DNA of 12,322 bases from Deltaproteobacteria bacterium (GTDB lineage Bacteria > Desulfobacterota > Desulfobacteria > Desulfobacterales > SURF-15), in contig JAHEHB010000139.1 of assembly GCA_024644775.1 (NCBI GenBank), positions 1-12,322 on the forward strand, written 5' to 3'. The translations under genes were made by a program, and so were the position numbers. Position 1 is the stretch's first letter. Each line of letters opens with the position of its first letter. Shown here piece after piece: positions 1 through 7,386 of the stretch. Under the pieces are notes generated by a model, which was given only the letters and a program-made list of their open reading frames with translations, did not search any database and was not told where the DNA came from.

Positions 1-1
1 T

Positions 2-538
2 TTGATCGGGGCTCTCATACTTTTAGGGTTTTTCCCTGGCCCGTCGTTGTTCAGGGATAATCCCGATATGGTAGGCGGTATTTTTTCCGCCTATATCTCC
101 GCCAACGTTTTTCTCTTTTTCTTAGGCATCCTTTTCACGCCTATCTTTGTCTCCATCCTGAATTTGAAAAAGAACCGGTTGATTCCCATCGTTTTGGTGC
201 TCTGCTTCATGGGCGTTTACGGCATGGAAACATCGCTGTTTGATTTAAACGTCATGATGGTATTCGCTTTCATTGCCTATGTGCTGCGAAAACTGGATTA
301 TCCCTTGTCGCCCTTTGTCATTTCACGGGTGCTCGGTCCCATTTTAGAGCAGGGTTTTCGCCGATCTCTAATCATGAGCGGCGATAAATATTCCATCTTC
401 GTTGACAGACCGCTGTGTCTGTCAATCTTAATCATCGACGTGATGTTCCTGGCCTGGGCCTTCATGCCCTCTGGTACTATGAAACGGGTCAAAAGCGGTT
501 TTGGCAGTCTGATCAAATACGGCTTTCAGAAAGAGTGA
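2..538 (+). CDS. tctA: TctA-family permease of a tripartite tricarboxylate transporter, C-terminal part (5' end outside window)
   Basis: The large membrane subunit of a TTT transporter moves carboxylate-type solutes across the inner membrane with a small TctB subunit and a periplasmic binding protein. Only about the last 178 of a usual ~500 residues are here. The frame is open to the window edge, so the TTG at base 2 is not the real start. The fragment has the conserved PGPSLFRDNPD block near its beginning, then several hydrophobic segments, the SPFVISRVLGPILE stretch (residues ~102-115), and a basic cytoplasmic tail. It aligns along its length with the C-terminal third of the complete TctA encoded on the other strand at 625-2124, but is clearly not identical, so it belongs to a second TTT system, not a recent duplicate. 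Its stop codon lies 86 bases from the stop of that convergent gene. The family call is safe; the substrate is unknown. Confidence 0.92.
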   Translation: MIGALILLGFFPGPSLFRDNPDMVGGIFSAYISANVFLFFLGILFTPIFVSILNLKKNRLIPIVLVLCFMGVYGMETSLFDLNVMMVFAFIAYVLRKLDYPLSPFVISRVLGPILEQGFRRSLIMSGDKYSIFVDRPLCLSILIIDVMFLAWAFMPSGTMKRVKSGFGSLIKYGFQKE

Positions 539-624
539 AGAAGATTGCGTCGTACCCATTGTTTTGGTCAGGTCATGCGATGGATTGAGGATAATAGCGA
601 CGCAGAAAAATTCCTCCTTTGAAT

Positions 625-2124
625 TTAATATCCGGTCTCCTGCATGGCTTTCTGGTGTTTGAGTTCCCGATAGAGCGTCCAGACCAGAGTCACCAGGGCG
701 ATGATCATAAATGCCAGGCTGATGGGCCGGGTGATAACCGGCAGAAACGAACCGTCCGAAAGCATCAGCCCGGAACGCATGTTTTTTTCCGCGATGGGGC
801 CTAAGATTAGCCCGATGACAAAAGGGCCTAAGGGAATTTTGGCCTTCTCCATCAGAAATCCCATGATGCCGAAACCGAACATGGCCCAGATATCGAAGGT
901 GCGGTTGTTTAGCGCATAGGTGCCCACCACGCAAAAGGCGAGGATGGCGGGGATCAGGAATGCCTTGGGAATGTCCACGAGTCGGGCGACGATAAACGAT
1001 GCAAAGAGCATGAATACGAACATCAGCACATTGCCCACAAACGCGGTAGTCATAATATTGTAGACCAGACCCGGGTCATCCCGGAAAAGCAACGGACCCG
1101 GGGTCAGATCGTGCAGAATCAACGCCCCCAAGAGGATGGCGTCCACGAGTGAGCCGGGAATCCCCAGGGTGATCAACGGAATGAGGGCGCCGCCGATGGT
1201 GGCATTGTTGGCCGCTTCACTGGCCACGATGCCCTCTTCACTCCCTTTGCCGAATACTTCCGGTTTCTTGGAGGAACTTCGGGCCGCACTGTAGGCCAGA
1301 AGCGATCCGATGTTCCCACCGATCCCCGGCAGGATGCCCACCCATGTGCCGAGCACCGAGGACCGGATCAGATTGACTGCTTGATCCTTTAGGTCTTTTA
1401 GAGAGAGAAACATCCCTTTAAAGGTAATGGGTATCCGCTCCACTTTTCTTTCGATGTTGGTCAGGTCGGCAATGATTTGACTGATGCCGAAAAGACCGAT
1501 TAACACCGGTATCAGGCTGAATCCCGCCGCCATTTCCTCGAAGCCGAAATCCAGCCGCAGCGTACCTGAAAGAGTGTCTATTCCCGGACAGGCGGCCAGA
1601 AGACCGAGGAGACCGGAGATAAGTCCCTTTAAGATACTGCCTTCGCCTACTGCGGTAATCATGACCAAGGCCATGAGCACCAGAGAAAAGAATTCAAAAG
1701 GACCGAATTTGAGGGCTATTTTGGCCAAGGGGGGAGAAAGAGTAACTAAAAAGATCCATGAAATAAAGCCGCCTACAAAAGAGGACATAATACCGATGCC
1801 GATGGCCCGCCCTGCCTTACCCGACTTGGCCAGTGGATAACCGTCAAAGGTGGTAACCACCGACGCAGGCGTGCCGGGCATTCGGAGCAGGGTCGCCGTG
1901 ATCAAACCGCCGCTGATGGCCCCCACGTACATGGCCACCAATAGCACCAGCGCCAGATTGCTGTCCATGTAAAAAGTCAGGGGGACCGTTAGAGCGATGA
2001 GCATGGAACCGGTCAGTCCTGGAATAGAGCCGACCACGATTCCCAGAAAAACACCGAGAGCCACGTAGAAGAACGGTAATGGGGAGAGGACAAAAGCAAA
2101 CGAATCTATAAAATAATCAAACAT
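625..2124 (-). CDS. tctA: TctA-family permease, tripartite tricarboxylate transporter large subunit
   Basis: Complete 499-residue inner-membrane permease, the normal length for TctA. It is hydrophobic throughout, with about a dozen predicted membrane segments. Family signatures are visible: GTPASVVTTFDGYPLAKSG (residues ~84-102), the second-half repeat GILPGIGGNIGS (~262-273), SEAANNATIGG (~301-311), LGIPGS (~319-324) and PGPLLFRDDPG (~341-351). The two PG-containing loops reflect the internal duplication known for this family. It is the last gene of a tctC-tctB-tctA operon, starting 29 bases after the tctB stop. An AAGGA about 12 bases before the ATG could be the ribosome site, rather distant. 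The transported solute cannot be read from the sequence; family members carry citrate, tartrate, tricarballylate, terephthalate and other carboxylates. Confidence 0.95.
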   Translation of the reverse strand: MFDYFIDSFAFVLSPLPFFYVALGVFLGIVVGSIPGLTGSMLIALTVPLTFYMDSNLALVLLVAMYVGAISGGLITATLLRMPGTPASVVTTFDGYPLAKSGKAGRAIGIGIMSSFVGGFISWIFLVTLSPPLAKIALKFGPFEFFSLVLMALVMITAVGEGSILKGLISGLLGLLAACPGIDTLSGTLRLDFGFEEMAAGFSLIPVLIGLFGISQIIADLTNIERKVERIPITFKGMFLSLKDLKDQAVNLIRSSVLGTWVGILPGIGGNIGSLLAYSAARSSSKKPEVFGKGSEEGIVASEAANNATIGGALIPLITLGIPGSLVDAILLGALILHDLTPGPLLFRDDPGLVYNIMTTAFVGNVLMFVFMLFASFIVARLVDIPKAFLIPAILAFCVVGTYALNNRTFDIWAMFGFGIMGFLMEKAKIPLGPFVIGLILGPIAEKNMRSGLMLSDGSFLPVITRPISLAFMIIALVTLVWTLYRELKHQKAMQETGY

Positions 2125-2153
2125 GGATGCTTTTTTTCCTTACGCCGATGAAA

Positions 2154-2681
2154 TCAAGGAAGATCGACGATTAAGATTTTGGTGAACACATAATACCCAC
2201 CGAAGGACATCAGAAGGGTTAGTACGAGCAACACCGCCAGATGAAAGGGTTTATACGCCCTTTTCTCGTACCAGAGGGTCACCAGGCCGCTGGCCATCAT
2301 AAACAGGAAGCAACCGGAACGGTACCCCAGCATCCGCCAGTGCAAAAGTCCGATGTAGATGATCAGAAAAACCATCATGGTCACGGCAAGCTGTGGTCTC
2401 AACTTAAAATCAGCGATGTCTCCCGAAGGGACGGTTTCGGGACCGGGCTTCGAAATCCTAAAGCCTCCCTGACGGAACACGCCCAGGATTCCCCGCCCCA
2501 TAAGGATAACCGAGCAGACAAATATCAAAATACAAAGCGCTCTGGGCAGCGACGCCGGACCCAGCGGTTCATACGGCGAATCTCTCAAATCGAGCGTTGC
2601 CGCAAAAAAAACGGCGGCAACCAATATCAAGCTCGCTGCGGCAATAACATCGGTGGCGGGATTGTGTCGTTTTGACGCCAT
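2154..2681 (-). CDS. tctB: TctB-family small membrane subunit of the TTT transporter
   Basis: Small membrane subunit that accompanies TctA. The protein is 175 residues with about four or five membrane segments (roughly residues 9-28, 45-64, 95-113, 118-135 and 146-167) and the family motif LGPASLPRALCIL (~38-50) after the first segment. A GTG three codons upstream (base 2690) would extend the frame, but the only good ribosome site (AAAGG, complement of 2691-2695) runs right up to that GTG. The ATG at 2681 is 8 bases behind it and is chosen here. The gene lies between tctC (93-base gap with a strong hairpin) and tctA (29-base gap). TctB proteins diverge quickly, so the call rests on length, topology, the motif and the operon position together. 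Confidence 0.88.
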   Translation of the reverse strand: MASKRHNPATDVIAAASLILVAAVFFAATLDLRDSPYEPLGPASLPRALCILIFVCSVILMGRGILGVFRQGGFRISKPGPETVPSGDIADFKLRPQLAVTMMVFLIIYIGLLHWRMLGYRSGCFLFMMASGLVTLWYEKRAYKPFHLAVLLVLTLLMSFGGYYVFTKILIVDLP

Positions 2682-2714
2682 GTAACACACCTTTAAGGGA
2701 AAACGCGCCGGGCG

Positions 2715-2761
2715 GCGGGAAAGAGGTCCGCCCCCCCATTCAGTGAAAGGCGGCCTCCCGC
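2715..2761 (-). other. GC-rich intercistronic hairpin between tctC and tctB
   Basis: Three stacked stem segments can be read: GCGG 2715-2718 with CCGC 2758-2761, GAGG 2723-2726 with CCTC 2754-2757, and CCGCC 2728-2732 with GGCGG 2749-2753. They are interrupted only by a GAAA bulge and a single T, and close a 16-base loop. There is no T-run after the stem on the minus strand, so it is not a standard intrinsic terminator. In the tctCBA transcript it would sit just behind the binding-protein gene. From other transport operons, such a structure often protects the upstream message or reduces read-through, giving more binding protein than permease. That role is inferred. Confidence 0.55.
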
Positions 2762-2783
2762 GACCCGATGGCCAAAAACGCGA

Positions 2784-3755
2784 TTATTTTTTCTTTTTCA
2801 TGTTCATCAGACCGTATTTTTTGGCGATCCGCTCCAGAAGCTTTCCTTCTTCCGTAATGGCCGTTTTGAGCGCATCTCCCCGTTTGTAGGTGATCAGGCA
2901 GGACTGCGCATTGACCTTTTTCTGGAGCTCCGGGTCTTCCAGGGCCTTTTTGAAGGCATCGGCCAAGAAATCGATCCGTGCGGTGGGTGTGTCCTTTGGC
3001 GCATAGAAACGATAGCTCAAGGGGAAGTTGAATTCGATGCCCAGAGAATAGCTGGTGGGCACATCCTCGAGGCCGGGGTATTTCTGATCGCTGTAGACGC
3101 CCAGGATCTTCATCTCCCCGGATTTGTGGAATCGAATGGCTTCATTGGTGCCCATCAATGTGCTGTCGACGTGCCCGCCCAGTACCGATGCGATGCGTTC
3201 GGCACCGTCGCCGATATGGACCAGCTTGAATTCGGCGCCCGTCAAATCCTGCACCGCCAGGCTGCAAAAGTGAGTGCTGGCGCCGATGTTGATGGCCTGC
3301 TTGATCTTGTCGGGGTTTTTCTTACCGGTTTCGATATAGTCCTTCAGATTCTGATAAGGTGCTGCCGGGCGGGTCACTTCCACCATGGCGAAAGACCAGC
3401 TCTCGGCGATGGGGGCGAAGGACAAGGCGTCGAAATTGGCCGTGCCCAAAAATTTATTGGTCCACAGGTTGGGAATATTGACCAGAATGGTGTGGCCGTC
3501 GGGATCGGATTTTAGCACATCCCGGCTGCCGATGGTGCCGGCCGCTCCCCCTTTATTGATGATGACCACGTTGACCGGAAGCACCTTTTCCAGGTATTTT
3601 TGTAACATCCGGGTGCTGGTGTCCGTTCCACCGCCGGCGCTGTAAGGTACGACGATTTTTATAGGTTTAGATGGAAATTCGTCTGCCATGGTGTACGAAA
3701 CGCAAAGCCCCATGCAAAGAACAATGGCTATGCCCCTCAAGAATAATTTTTTCAT
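2784..3755 (-). CDS. tctC: TctC/Bug-family periplasmic solute-binding protein of the TTT transporter
   Basis: Extracytoplasmic binding protein that captures the solute in the periplasm and delivers it to TctA/TctB. The protein has 323 residues, the usual family length. A signal peptide is obvious: KK near the start, a hydrophobic core at residues ~8-22 and a likely cut after YTMA (residue 24). The mature protein opens with PSKPIKIVVPYSAGGGTDT (28-46), the Bug-family ligand loop, followed by NKGGAAGTIGSRDVLKSDPDG (67-87), GDGAERIASVLGGHVD and VPTSYSLG, all typical. The C-terminus ends in a run of lysines. AAGGAGG lies 5 bases before the ATG, a strong ribosome site. It is the first gene of tctCBA and is preceded by a promoter and repeated operator-like motifs. 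The ligand is unknown. Confidence 0.95.
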   Translation of the reverse strand: MKKLFLRGIAIVLCMGLCVSYTMADEFPSKPIKIVVPYSAGGGTDTSTRMLQKYLEKVLPVNVVIINKGGAAGTIGSRDVLKSDPDGHTILVNIPNLWTNKFLGTANFDALSFAPIAESWSFAMVEVTRPAAPYQNLKDYIETGKKNPDKIKQAINIGASTHFCSLAVQDLTGAEFKLVHIGDGAERIASVLGGHVDSTLMGTNEAIRFHKSGEMKILGVYSDQKYPGLEDVPTSYSLGIEFNFPLSYRFYAPKDTPTARIDFLADAFKKALEDPELQKKVNAQSCLITYKRGDALKTAITEEGKLLERIAKKYGLMNMKKKK

Positions 3756-3816
3756 ATTTTCCTCCTTCTTTTTAAAAAGTTACCAAAAGAACCGAATCGT
3801 CACCCTAAAAGTGAAC

Positions 3817-3852
3817 ACGAATTCATCATTGTATTTCAAATCAAATTCATCA
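3817..3852. promoter_or_regulatory. Operator-like motif copies at the tctC promoter
   Basis: Two copies of the same motif read on the minus strand: TGATGAATTCGT (complement of 3817-3828) and TGATGAATTT (complement of 3843-3852). They start 24 bases apart, a little over two helical turns, so they face roughly the same side of the DNA. The first copy shares 12 of 12 bases with 3981-3992 on the plus strand, across the divergent control region. The copies overlap the proposed tctC promoter. No regulator gene is inside the window, so the binding protein is unknown. Confidence 0.5.
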
Positions 3853-3858
3853 AGTCAA
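3828..3858 (-). promoter_or_regulatory. Candidate sigma70 promoter of tctCBA
   Basis: On the minus strand TTGACT (complement of 3853-3858) is followed by TACAAT (complement of 3828-3833) with a 19-base spacer, longer than the optimal 17. Both hexamers are one base from consensus. It points toward tctC, whose ATG is about 70 bases downstream. One TGATGAATT-type motif lies between the two hexamers and another starts at the -10 box, which fits a repressed or regulated promoter. Read by eye only. Confidence 0.45.
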
Positions 3859-3936
3859 TAGGTACTTGTTTCGTTTGTTATCCTTAATTGATTCAAAATG
3901 GTAAAAAAGTAGTTGGGTGATGAAGTAGGAAAATAT

Positions 3937-3965
3937 TTGCGATGTCTCAACTGTTCTTGTATATA
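3937..3965 (+). promoter_or_regulatory. Candidate sigma70 promoter of the aldo/keto reductase gene
   Basis: TTGCGA (3937-3942) and TATATA (3960-3965) are separated by exactly 17 bases, a good sigma70 arrangement. The reductase ATG lies about 100 bases downstream. The perfect inverted repeat at 3981-4010 would cover the start of the transcript, a usual position for a repressor site. The remainder of the 312-base gap between tctC and the reductase is AT-rich and shows no open frame. Confidence 0.5.
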
Positions 3966-3980
3966 GATTCTCGACAAGTA

Positions 3981-4010
3981 TGATGAATTCGTACAAAGCC
4001 GAATTCATCA
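3981..4010. promoter_or_regulatory. Perfect 10-bp inverted repeat, probable operator
   Basis: TGATGAATTC (3981-3990) and GAATTCATCA (4001-4010) are exact reverse complements with a 10-base spacer, so the half-site centres are 20 bases (two helical turns) apart. The same half-site recurs at the divergent tctC promoter. As RNA it could form a 10-bp stem in the reductase leader, but it is not followed by a T-run, and the repetition elsewhere argues for a protein-binding site. The regulator is unknown. Confidence 0.6.
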
Positions 4011-4067
4011 ATATTGCGAGGGCTGAGCTAATTTTTTTAAGGTAAAATAAGGAAAGGAAATTTTATT

Positions 4068-5078
4068 ATGGAACAACGACGCATGGGAAACAGCAGCATC
4101 GTTTGCTCGACGGTCGGTTTTGGTACCTGGGAGATGGGAAAAACGCAATACGGCCATATCGACGAAAATGAAGCAACGGAGGCCATCCATTTTGCCCTGG
4201 ATAATGGGATTACGTTGTTTGACACTGCAGAGGCCTATGGACCCGGACATTCCGAAATCCTGCTCAGTAAAGCCTTGGGCAACCGAAGAAAGGATATTGT
4301 TCTGGTCACCAAAGTGGGATTGCTTTTTGATGAAAACGGCAAGTTGTCCGGTCTTGACGCCAGTCGGAAGCGAATATTGACGGCCACCGAGGAATGTCTA
4401 AAGCGTTTAGAAACCGACTGGATCGACCTTCTGTTGATCCATTGGCCCGATCATAAAACCCCTGCTGAGGAGACAATTTCAACATTGAAGGAACTGAAAA
4501 CGGCGGGCAAAATACGGGAGTACGGTGTTTCCAATTACAATGTGACAATGATGGAGGAATGTGAACAATCCGGCCATATGGCTGCAAACCAGGTGGGTTA
4601 TCACATGTTCGACCGCCGAATGGAGGCAGAAGTACTTCCTTACTGCCAAGAGAAGAAGATAGGCTTTATGACCTACGGTACCCTGGCTTTCGGGCTTTTG
4701 ACAGGTGCGTTCACACCGGAAACGACGTTTGTGGATTGGGACTGGCGCTCGAAAGGCAAGGCATTCGGTGTCCCATTGTTTGAAGGGGAGCATTTCACAA
4801 AATCATTGAAAGTCGTCGATCGATTGAAAGCGCTTGCCAAACGGTATGACAAGACCGTGGCTCAACTGGCTATCGCCTGGGCTTTAAACAACGAAGCCGT
4901 TTCCGTGGCTTTGGTGGGTGCTCGGAAACCCTCTGAAATATCCGAAAATATTGAGGCTGCCGACTGGAAGCTGACAGATGAGATCATCGCCGAAGTCGAT
5001 CACATCTTCGAGGAAGAAAACGTGCCGACCTATCGGGATACCGAACAGATCCTTCTTCCTCCAGCCCTGCAGGTGTGA
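4068..5078 (+). CDS. Aldo/keto reductase
   Basis: NAD(P)H-dependent oxidoreductase of the aldo/keto reductase superfamily, a cytoplasmic TIM-barrel enzyme that reduces aldehydes or ketones (or runs in reverse). It has 336 residues. The catalytic tetrad is complete: Asp52 and Tyr57 in DTAEAYGPGHSE, Lys82 in LVTKVG, and His125 in LLIHWPD. GFGTWEMG (17-24) is the N-terminal strand motif, GVSNY (153-157) a barrel motif, and VGARKPSEISEN (283-294) the C-terminal cofactor phosphate-binding region. AAGGAAAGGAA about 8 bases before the ATG is a good ribosome site. It is transcribed away from tctCBA and shares the operator-like motif with it, so it may act on the transported compound or a product; this is inference. 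The architecture resembles the YajO/AKR11-13-type reductases, but the substrate is not predictable. Confidence 0.95.
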   Translation: MEQRRMGNSSIVCSTVGFGTWEMGKTQYGHIDENEATEAIHFALDNGITLFDTAEAYGPGHSEILLSKALGNRRKDIVLVTKVGLLFDENGKLSGLDASRKRILTATEECLKRLETDWIDLLLIHWPDHKTPAEETISTLKELKTAGKIREYGVSNYNVTMMEECEQSGHMAANQVGYHMFDRRMEAEVLPYCQEKKIGFMTYGTLAFGLLTGAFTPETTFVDWDWRSKGKAFGVPLFEGEHFTKSLKVVDRLKALAKRYDKTVAQLAIAWALNNEAVSVALVGARKPSEISENIEAADWKLTDEIIAEVDHIFEEENVPTYRDTEQILLPPALQV

Positions 5079-5154
5079 TGATGTTTACGGTTGGGTGCCG
5101 TTAGTGTCGATGGGCTTAAAATACGAGCCGTAATCCTGTGCAATTGTAACTCTC

Positions 5155-5397
5155 ATGGGACTGGGCAACAGCTACTATGCACATGGCGACCTCGTTAAAG
5201 CCGAGGCCGCCTTTCGTGACGCTATCCGTTGGCATCCCACCGCTGGATCCGCTTTTAACAACCTTGCCCATGTTTTATGGGAGCAAAATCGCCTGCAGGA
5301 AGCACAGGAAGCGGCTCGCCAAGCCGTTTCATTCGGCGGTCCGCAGCAGACGCTGTACCAAAAAACCTTGAAAGAGATTCAAAATAAGATATGGTGA
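5155..5397 (+). CDS. Short two-TPR protein, probable 3' remnant of a larger (PA2778-type peptidase) gene
   Basis: The 80-residue frame holds two tetratricopeptide repeats: residues ~1-30 (GLGNSYYAHGDLVKAEAAF then AIRWHP) and ~31-64 (AFNNLAHVLWEQNRLQEAQ then AVSFGG). From memory, this pattern resembles the C-terminus of PA2778-family C39-like cysteine peptidases, which end in TPRs with just such GLGN..., NNLA... and GGP blocks. Signs of decay: no ribosome site before the ATG, the reading frame continues upstream to a TAA at 5131-5133 with residues that seem to fit the repeat (IVTLM), and no peptidase domain in the 76 bases between the reductase and this frame. Most likely a gene remnant; a genuine small TPR protein is possible. 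Its stop lies 5 bases from the stop of the convergent pseudouridine synthase gene, with no terminator visible. Confidence 0.55.
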   Translation: MGLGNSYYAHGDLVKAEAAFRDAIRWHPTAGSAFNNLAHVLWEQNRLQEAQEAARQAVSFGGPQQTLYQKTLKEIQNKIW

Positions 5398-5402
5398 TGG
5401 TG

Positions 5403-6116
5403 TCATCGTATTTTCGATAACCCTGCGAGCTGCAGTATTTCCGTTTTCTCCTTTTCCGTAAGGTGACGCCAAGTGCCCGGAGACAGATTCCCTATCCGGA
5501 GGTTTGAAATTCGAATCCTGTGAAGTCGGGTTATGTGGTTTCCCACCTTCCGGACCATACGGCGAATCTGACGATTTTTTCCCTCTCGCATTACGATCCG
5601 GAACTGCCGAGATGAAATCCGCTTTATCGCGGCCGCTCGTGTTTTTGTTCCCATCATCGGAAGCCCTTTTTCCAATTTCCGAAGCGCACCGGTTGCAATG
5701 GGTTTTGCCACCGTTACGTCATATTCTTTTTCATGATCAAAGGAGGGGTGTGATAATCGGTGATGGAGTCGGCCGTCGTTGGTCAGAAGCAGCAGTCCGG
5801 TTGAGTCTTTATCAAGCCTTCCAATGGGATAAATTCTTTCAGATAGATTGATGAGATCGATAACTATTTTTTCGTTCGTCTGATGACAGGTGGTAACATA
5901 ACCCTTTGGTTTGTTGAGTGCGATATAGACCGAGTGGTGCTTTATGACGACAGACGTTCCATCGACTTCGATCCGATCCTTCTCAGGATCGACCTTTGTG
6001 CCAAGTTCGGTAATGACTCGGTCGTTAACGCTAACCCGGCCATCCTGAATATATGATTCCCCTTCTCTCCTGGAACAAATACCTGCGGTGGAGAGAAACT
6101 TTTGAAGACGCATCAT
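5403..6116 (-). CDS. RNA pseudouridine synthase, RsuA/RluB/RluF family
   Basis: Converts a specific uridine in ribosomal RNA to pseudouridine. The 237-residue protein has an N-terminal S4 RNA-binding domain (residues ~2-60: RLQKFLSTAGICSRREGE) and a catalytic domain containing GRLDKDSTGLLLLTNDG (99-115), with catalytic Asp102, and REGKNRQIRRM (177-187). The HEKEYDVTV and GLPMMGT stretches and the ITRLHRIRI C-terminal part look most like RluF (23S U2604 in E. coli), but RluB/RluE-type specificity cannot be excluded, so no symbol is given. The start is ATGATG, with only AAAA between the argJ stop and the first ATG and no ribosome site, so translation is probably coupled to argJ. It is the last gene of the minus-strand cluster. 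Confidence 0.93.
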   Translation of the reverse strand: MMRLQKFLSTAGICSRREGESYIQDGRVSVNDRVITELGTKVDPEKDRIEVDGTSVVIKHHSVYIALNKPKGYVTTCHQTNEKIVIDLINLSERIYPIGRLDKDSTGLLLLTNDGRLHHRLSHPSFDHEKEYDVTVAKPIATGALRKLEKGLPMMGTKTRAAAIKRISSRQFRIVMREGKNRQIRRMVRKVGNHITRLHRIRISNLRIGNLSPGTWRHLTEKEKTEILQLAGLSKIR

Positions 6117-6120
6117 TTTT

Positions 6121-7308
6121 CTAAGAGCGATAGTCTGCGTTAATCTTTATATATTCAACAGAAAGATCACTGGTGAAAACTGAAAACCCCGCAGTTCCCA
6201 TGTTTAGGCCGATCTGCACTGCGAATTCAGGTTTCTTTAAAACTTTGGTTGCCTCCGTTTCTGCAATCTCCCCGCATCCCACACCGTTTTTTACCATCAT
6301 AACATCATCAAAATAGATATCGATTTTGTCCGGATCTAAAGAAACGCCCGATCTTCCGGCGGCTGCCATGATTCTGCCCCAGTTGGCATCCTCTCCGAAA
6401 AAGGCTGTTTTTACAAGTGGTGAATGTGCGATGGTATATGCAACCGTTTTGGCATCATGTTCTGTTGATGCTCCCTTTACAACGACTTCTACCAGCTTGG
6501 TAACCCCTTCACCGTCTTTAACCAGCATTTTGGCAAGCTGCACCAACAGGTTACCGATCACTTCCTGAAAAGCCGCTTTGTTTGCACTATTTTTAATTTC
6601 AGCCTCTGAGATACCATTTGCAAGCAGGAGTACCGTATCGTTTGTACTGGTATCCCCGTCAATGGTAATTCGGTTCAAGGATCGATCCACCGTTGTTGAT
6701 AAAACTTCCTGAAGTATATCACGTGAAACCTGAATATCGGTTGCCACAAAACAGAGCATGGTAGCCATGTCCGGTAGGATCATCCCGGCGCCTTTTGCCA
6801 CGGCTGTTACCGTGTAAGATTTTCCATCGATTTCGCTTGTTTTTGAAACGATTTTCGGAACCGTGTCAGTGGTCATAATCGATTCCGCGAATTCGGAAAA
6901 ACCATCCGGGCGAAGCGATTCGGTGAGCCTCGGTACGGCGGCTTCGATTTTATCGATGGGCATCGGCGTTCCGATGACACCGGTAGATGCCACCATCACC
7001 AATTCTTCCGGGATATTGAGCTCGGTTGCAACGAATCGTGTCGTGGCAACGGCATCCTGCATCCCCTGTTCACCGGTGCAACAGTTCGCATTGCCGCTGT
7101 TGGCGATCACTACCTGAGCCTTACCAAAGGTAATTCGCTCTTTATCGAGCAGGACGGGCGCTGCTTTTACCTGGTTTTTGGTAAATACGCCAACCACCGT
7201 AGCCGGTTTTTCGGAGTACATAAGACCCAGATCTTTTTGTCCGTTTTTTTTAATTCCTGCAGCAATACCTGCAGCCTTAAACCCAGGGCACATAAAATTC
7301 TCAGTCAT
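6121..7308 (-). CDS. argJ: ArgJ, glutamate N-acetyltransferase (ornithine acetyltransferase)
   Basis: Transfers the acetyl group from N-acetylornithine to glutamate, recycling acetyl in arginine biosynthesis; many members also make N-acetylglutamate from acetyl-CoA. The 395-residue length is normal. The precursor cleaves itself into two chains at the Ala-Thr bond in DMATMLCF: Thr183 becomes the nucleophile. The STG motif Thr109-Gly110 supplies the oxyanion hole. Other signatures are NSGNANCCTG (70-79), AKGAGMI (171-177), TIDGDTSTND, GEDANWGRI and the typical C-terminal INADYRS. AAGGAA sits 8 bases before the ATG. Whether it is mono- or bifunctional is not readable. No other arginine gene is nearby; upstream are the hydratase subunits (152-base gap), downstream the pseudouridine synthase (4-base gap). 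Confidence 0.97.
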   Translation of the reverse strand: MTENFMCPGFKAAGIAAGIKKNGQKDLGLMYSEKPATVVGVFTKNQVKAAPVLLDKERITFGKAQVVIANSGNANCCTGEQGMQDAVATTRFVATELNIPEELVMVASTGVIGTPMPIDKIEAAVPRLTESLRPDGFSEFAESIMTTDTVPKIVSKTSEIDGKSYTVTAVAKGAGMILPDMATMLCFVATDIQVSRDILQEVLSTTVDRSLNRITIDGDTSTNDTVLLLANGISEAEIKNSANKAAFQEVIGNLLVQLAKMLVKDGEGVTKLVEVVVKGASTEHDAKTVAYTIAHSPLVKTAFFGEDANWGRIMAAAGRSGVSLDPDKIDIYFDDVMMVKNGVGCGEIAETEATKVLKKPEFAVQIGLNMGTAGFSVFTSDLSVEYIKINADYRS

Positions 7309-7386
7309 CGCTATTGTTCCTTCTGCTCTTTTTAATAAATAAAATGGAAAGAATTCCTTAATTCGTCAATCGACATTCGACATTTG

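Noticed and set aside
428..934. 168-residue minus-strand frame between the two permease genes
   Set aside because: It overlaps both tctA genes in other frames and has soluble, low-complexity composition. It is a shadow. An AAGGAGG after the tctA stop has no start codon at a useful distance.
2241..2675. 144-residue plus-strand frame opposite tctB
   Set aside because: Its composition (many H, Q, R and K) is typical of the antisense of a membrane protein gene, and tctB explains the region.
2682..2690. GTG start extending TctB by three residues
   Set aside because: The only good ribosome site abuts this GTG, leaving no spacing. The ATG at 2681 fits it at 8 bases.
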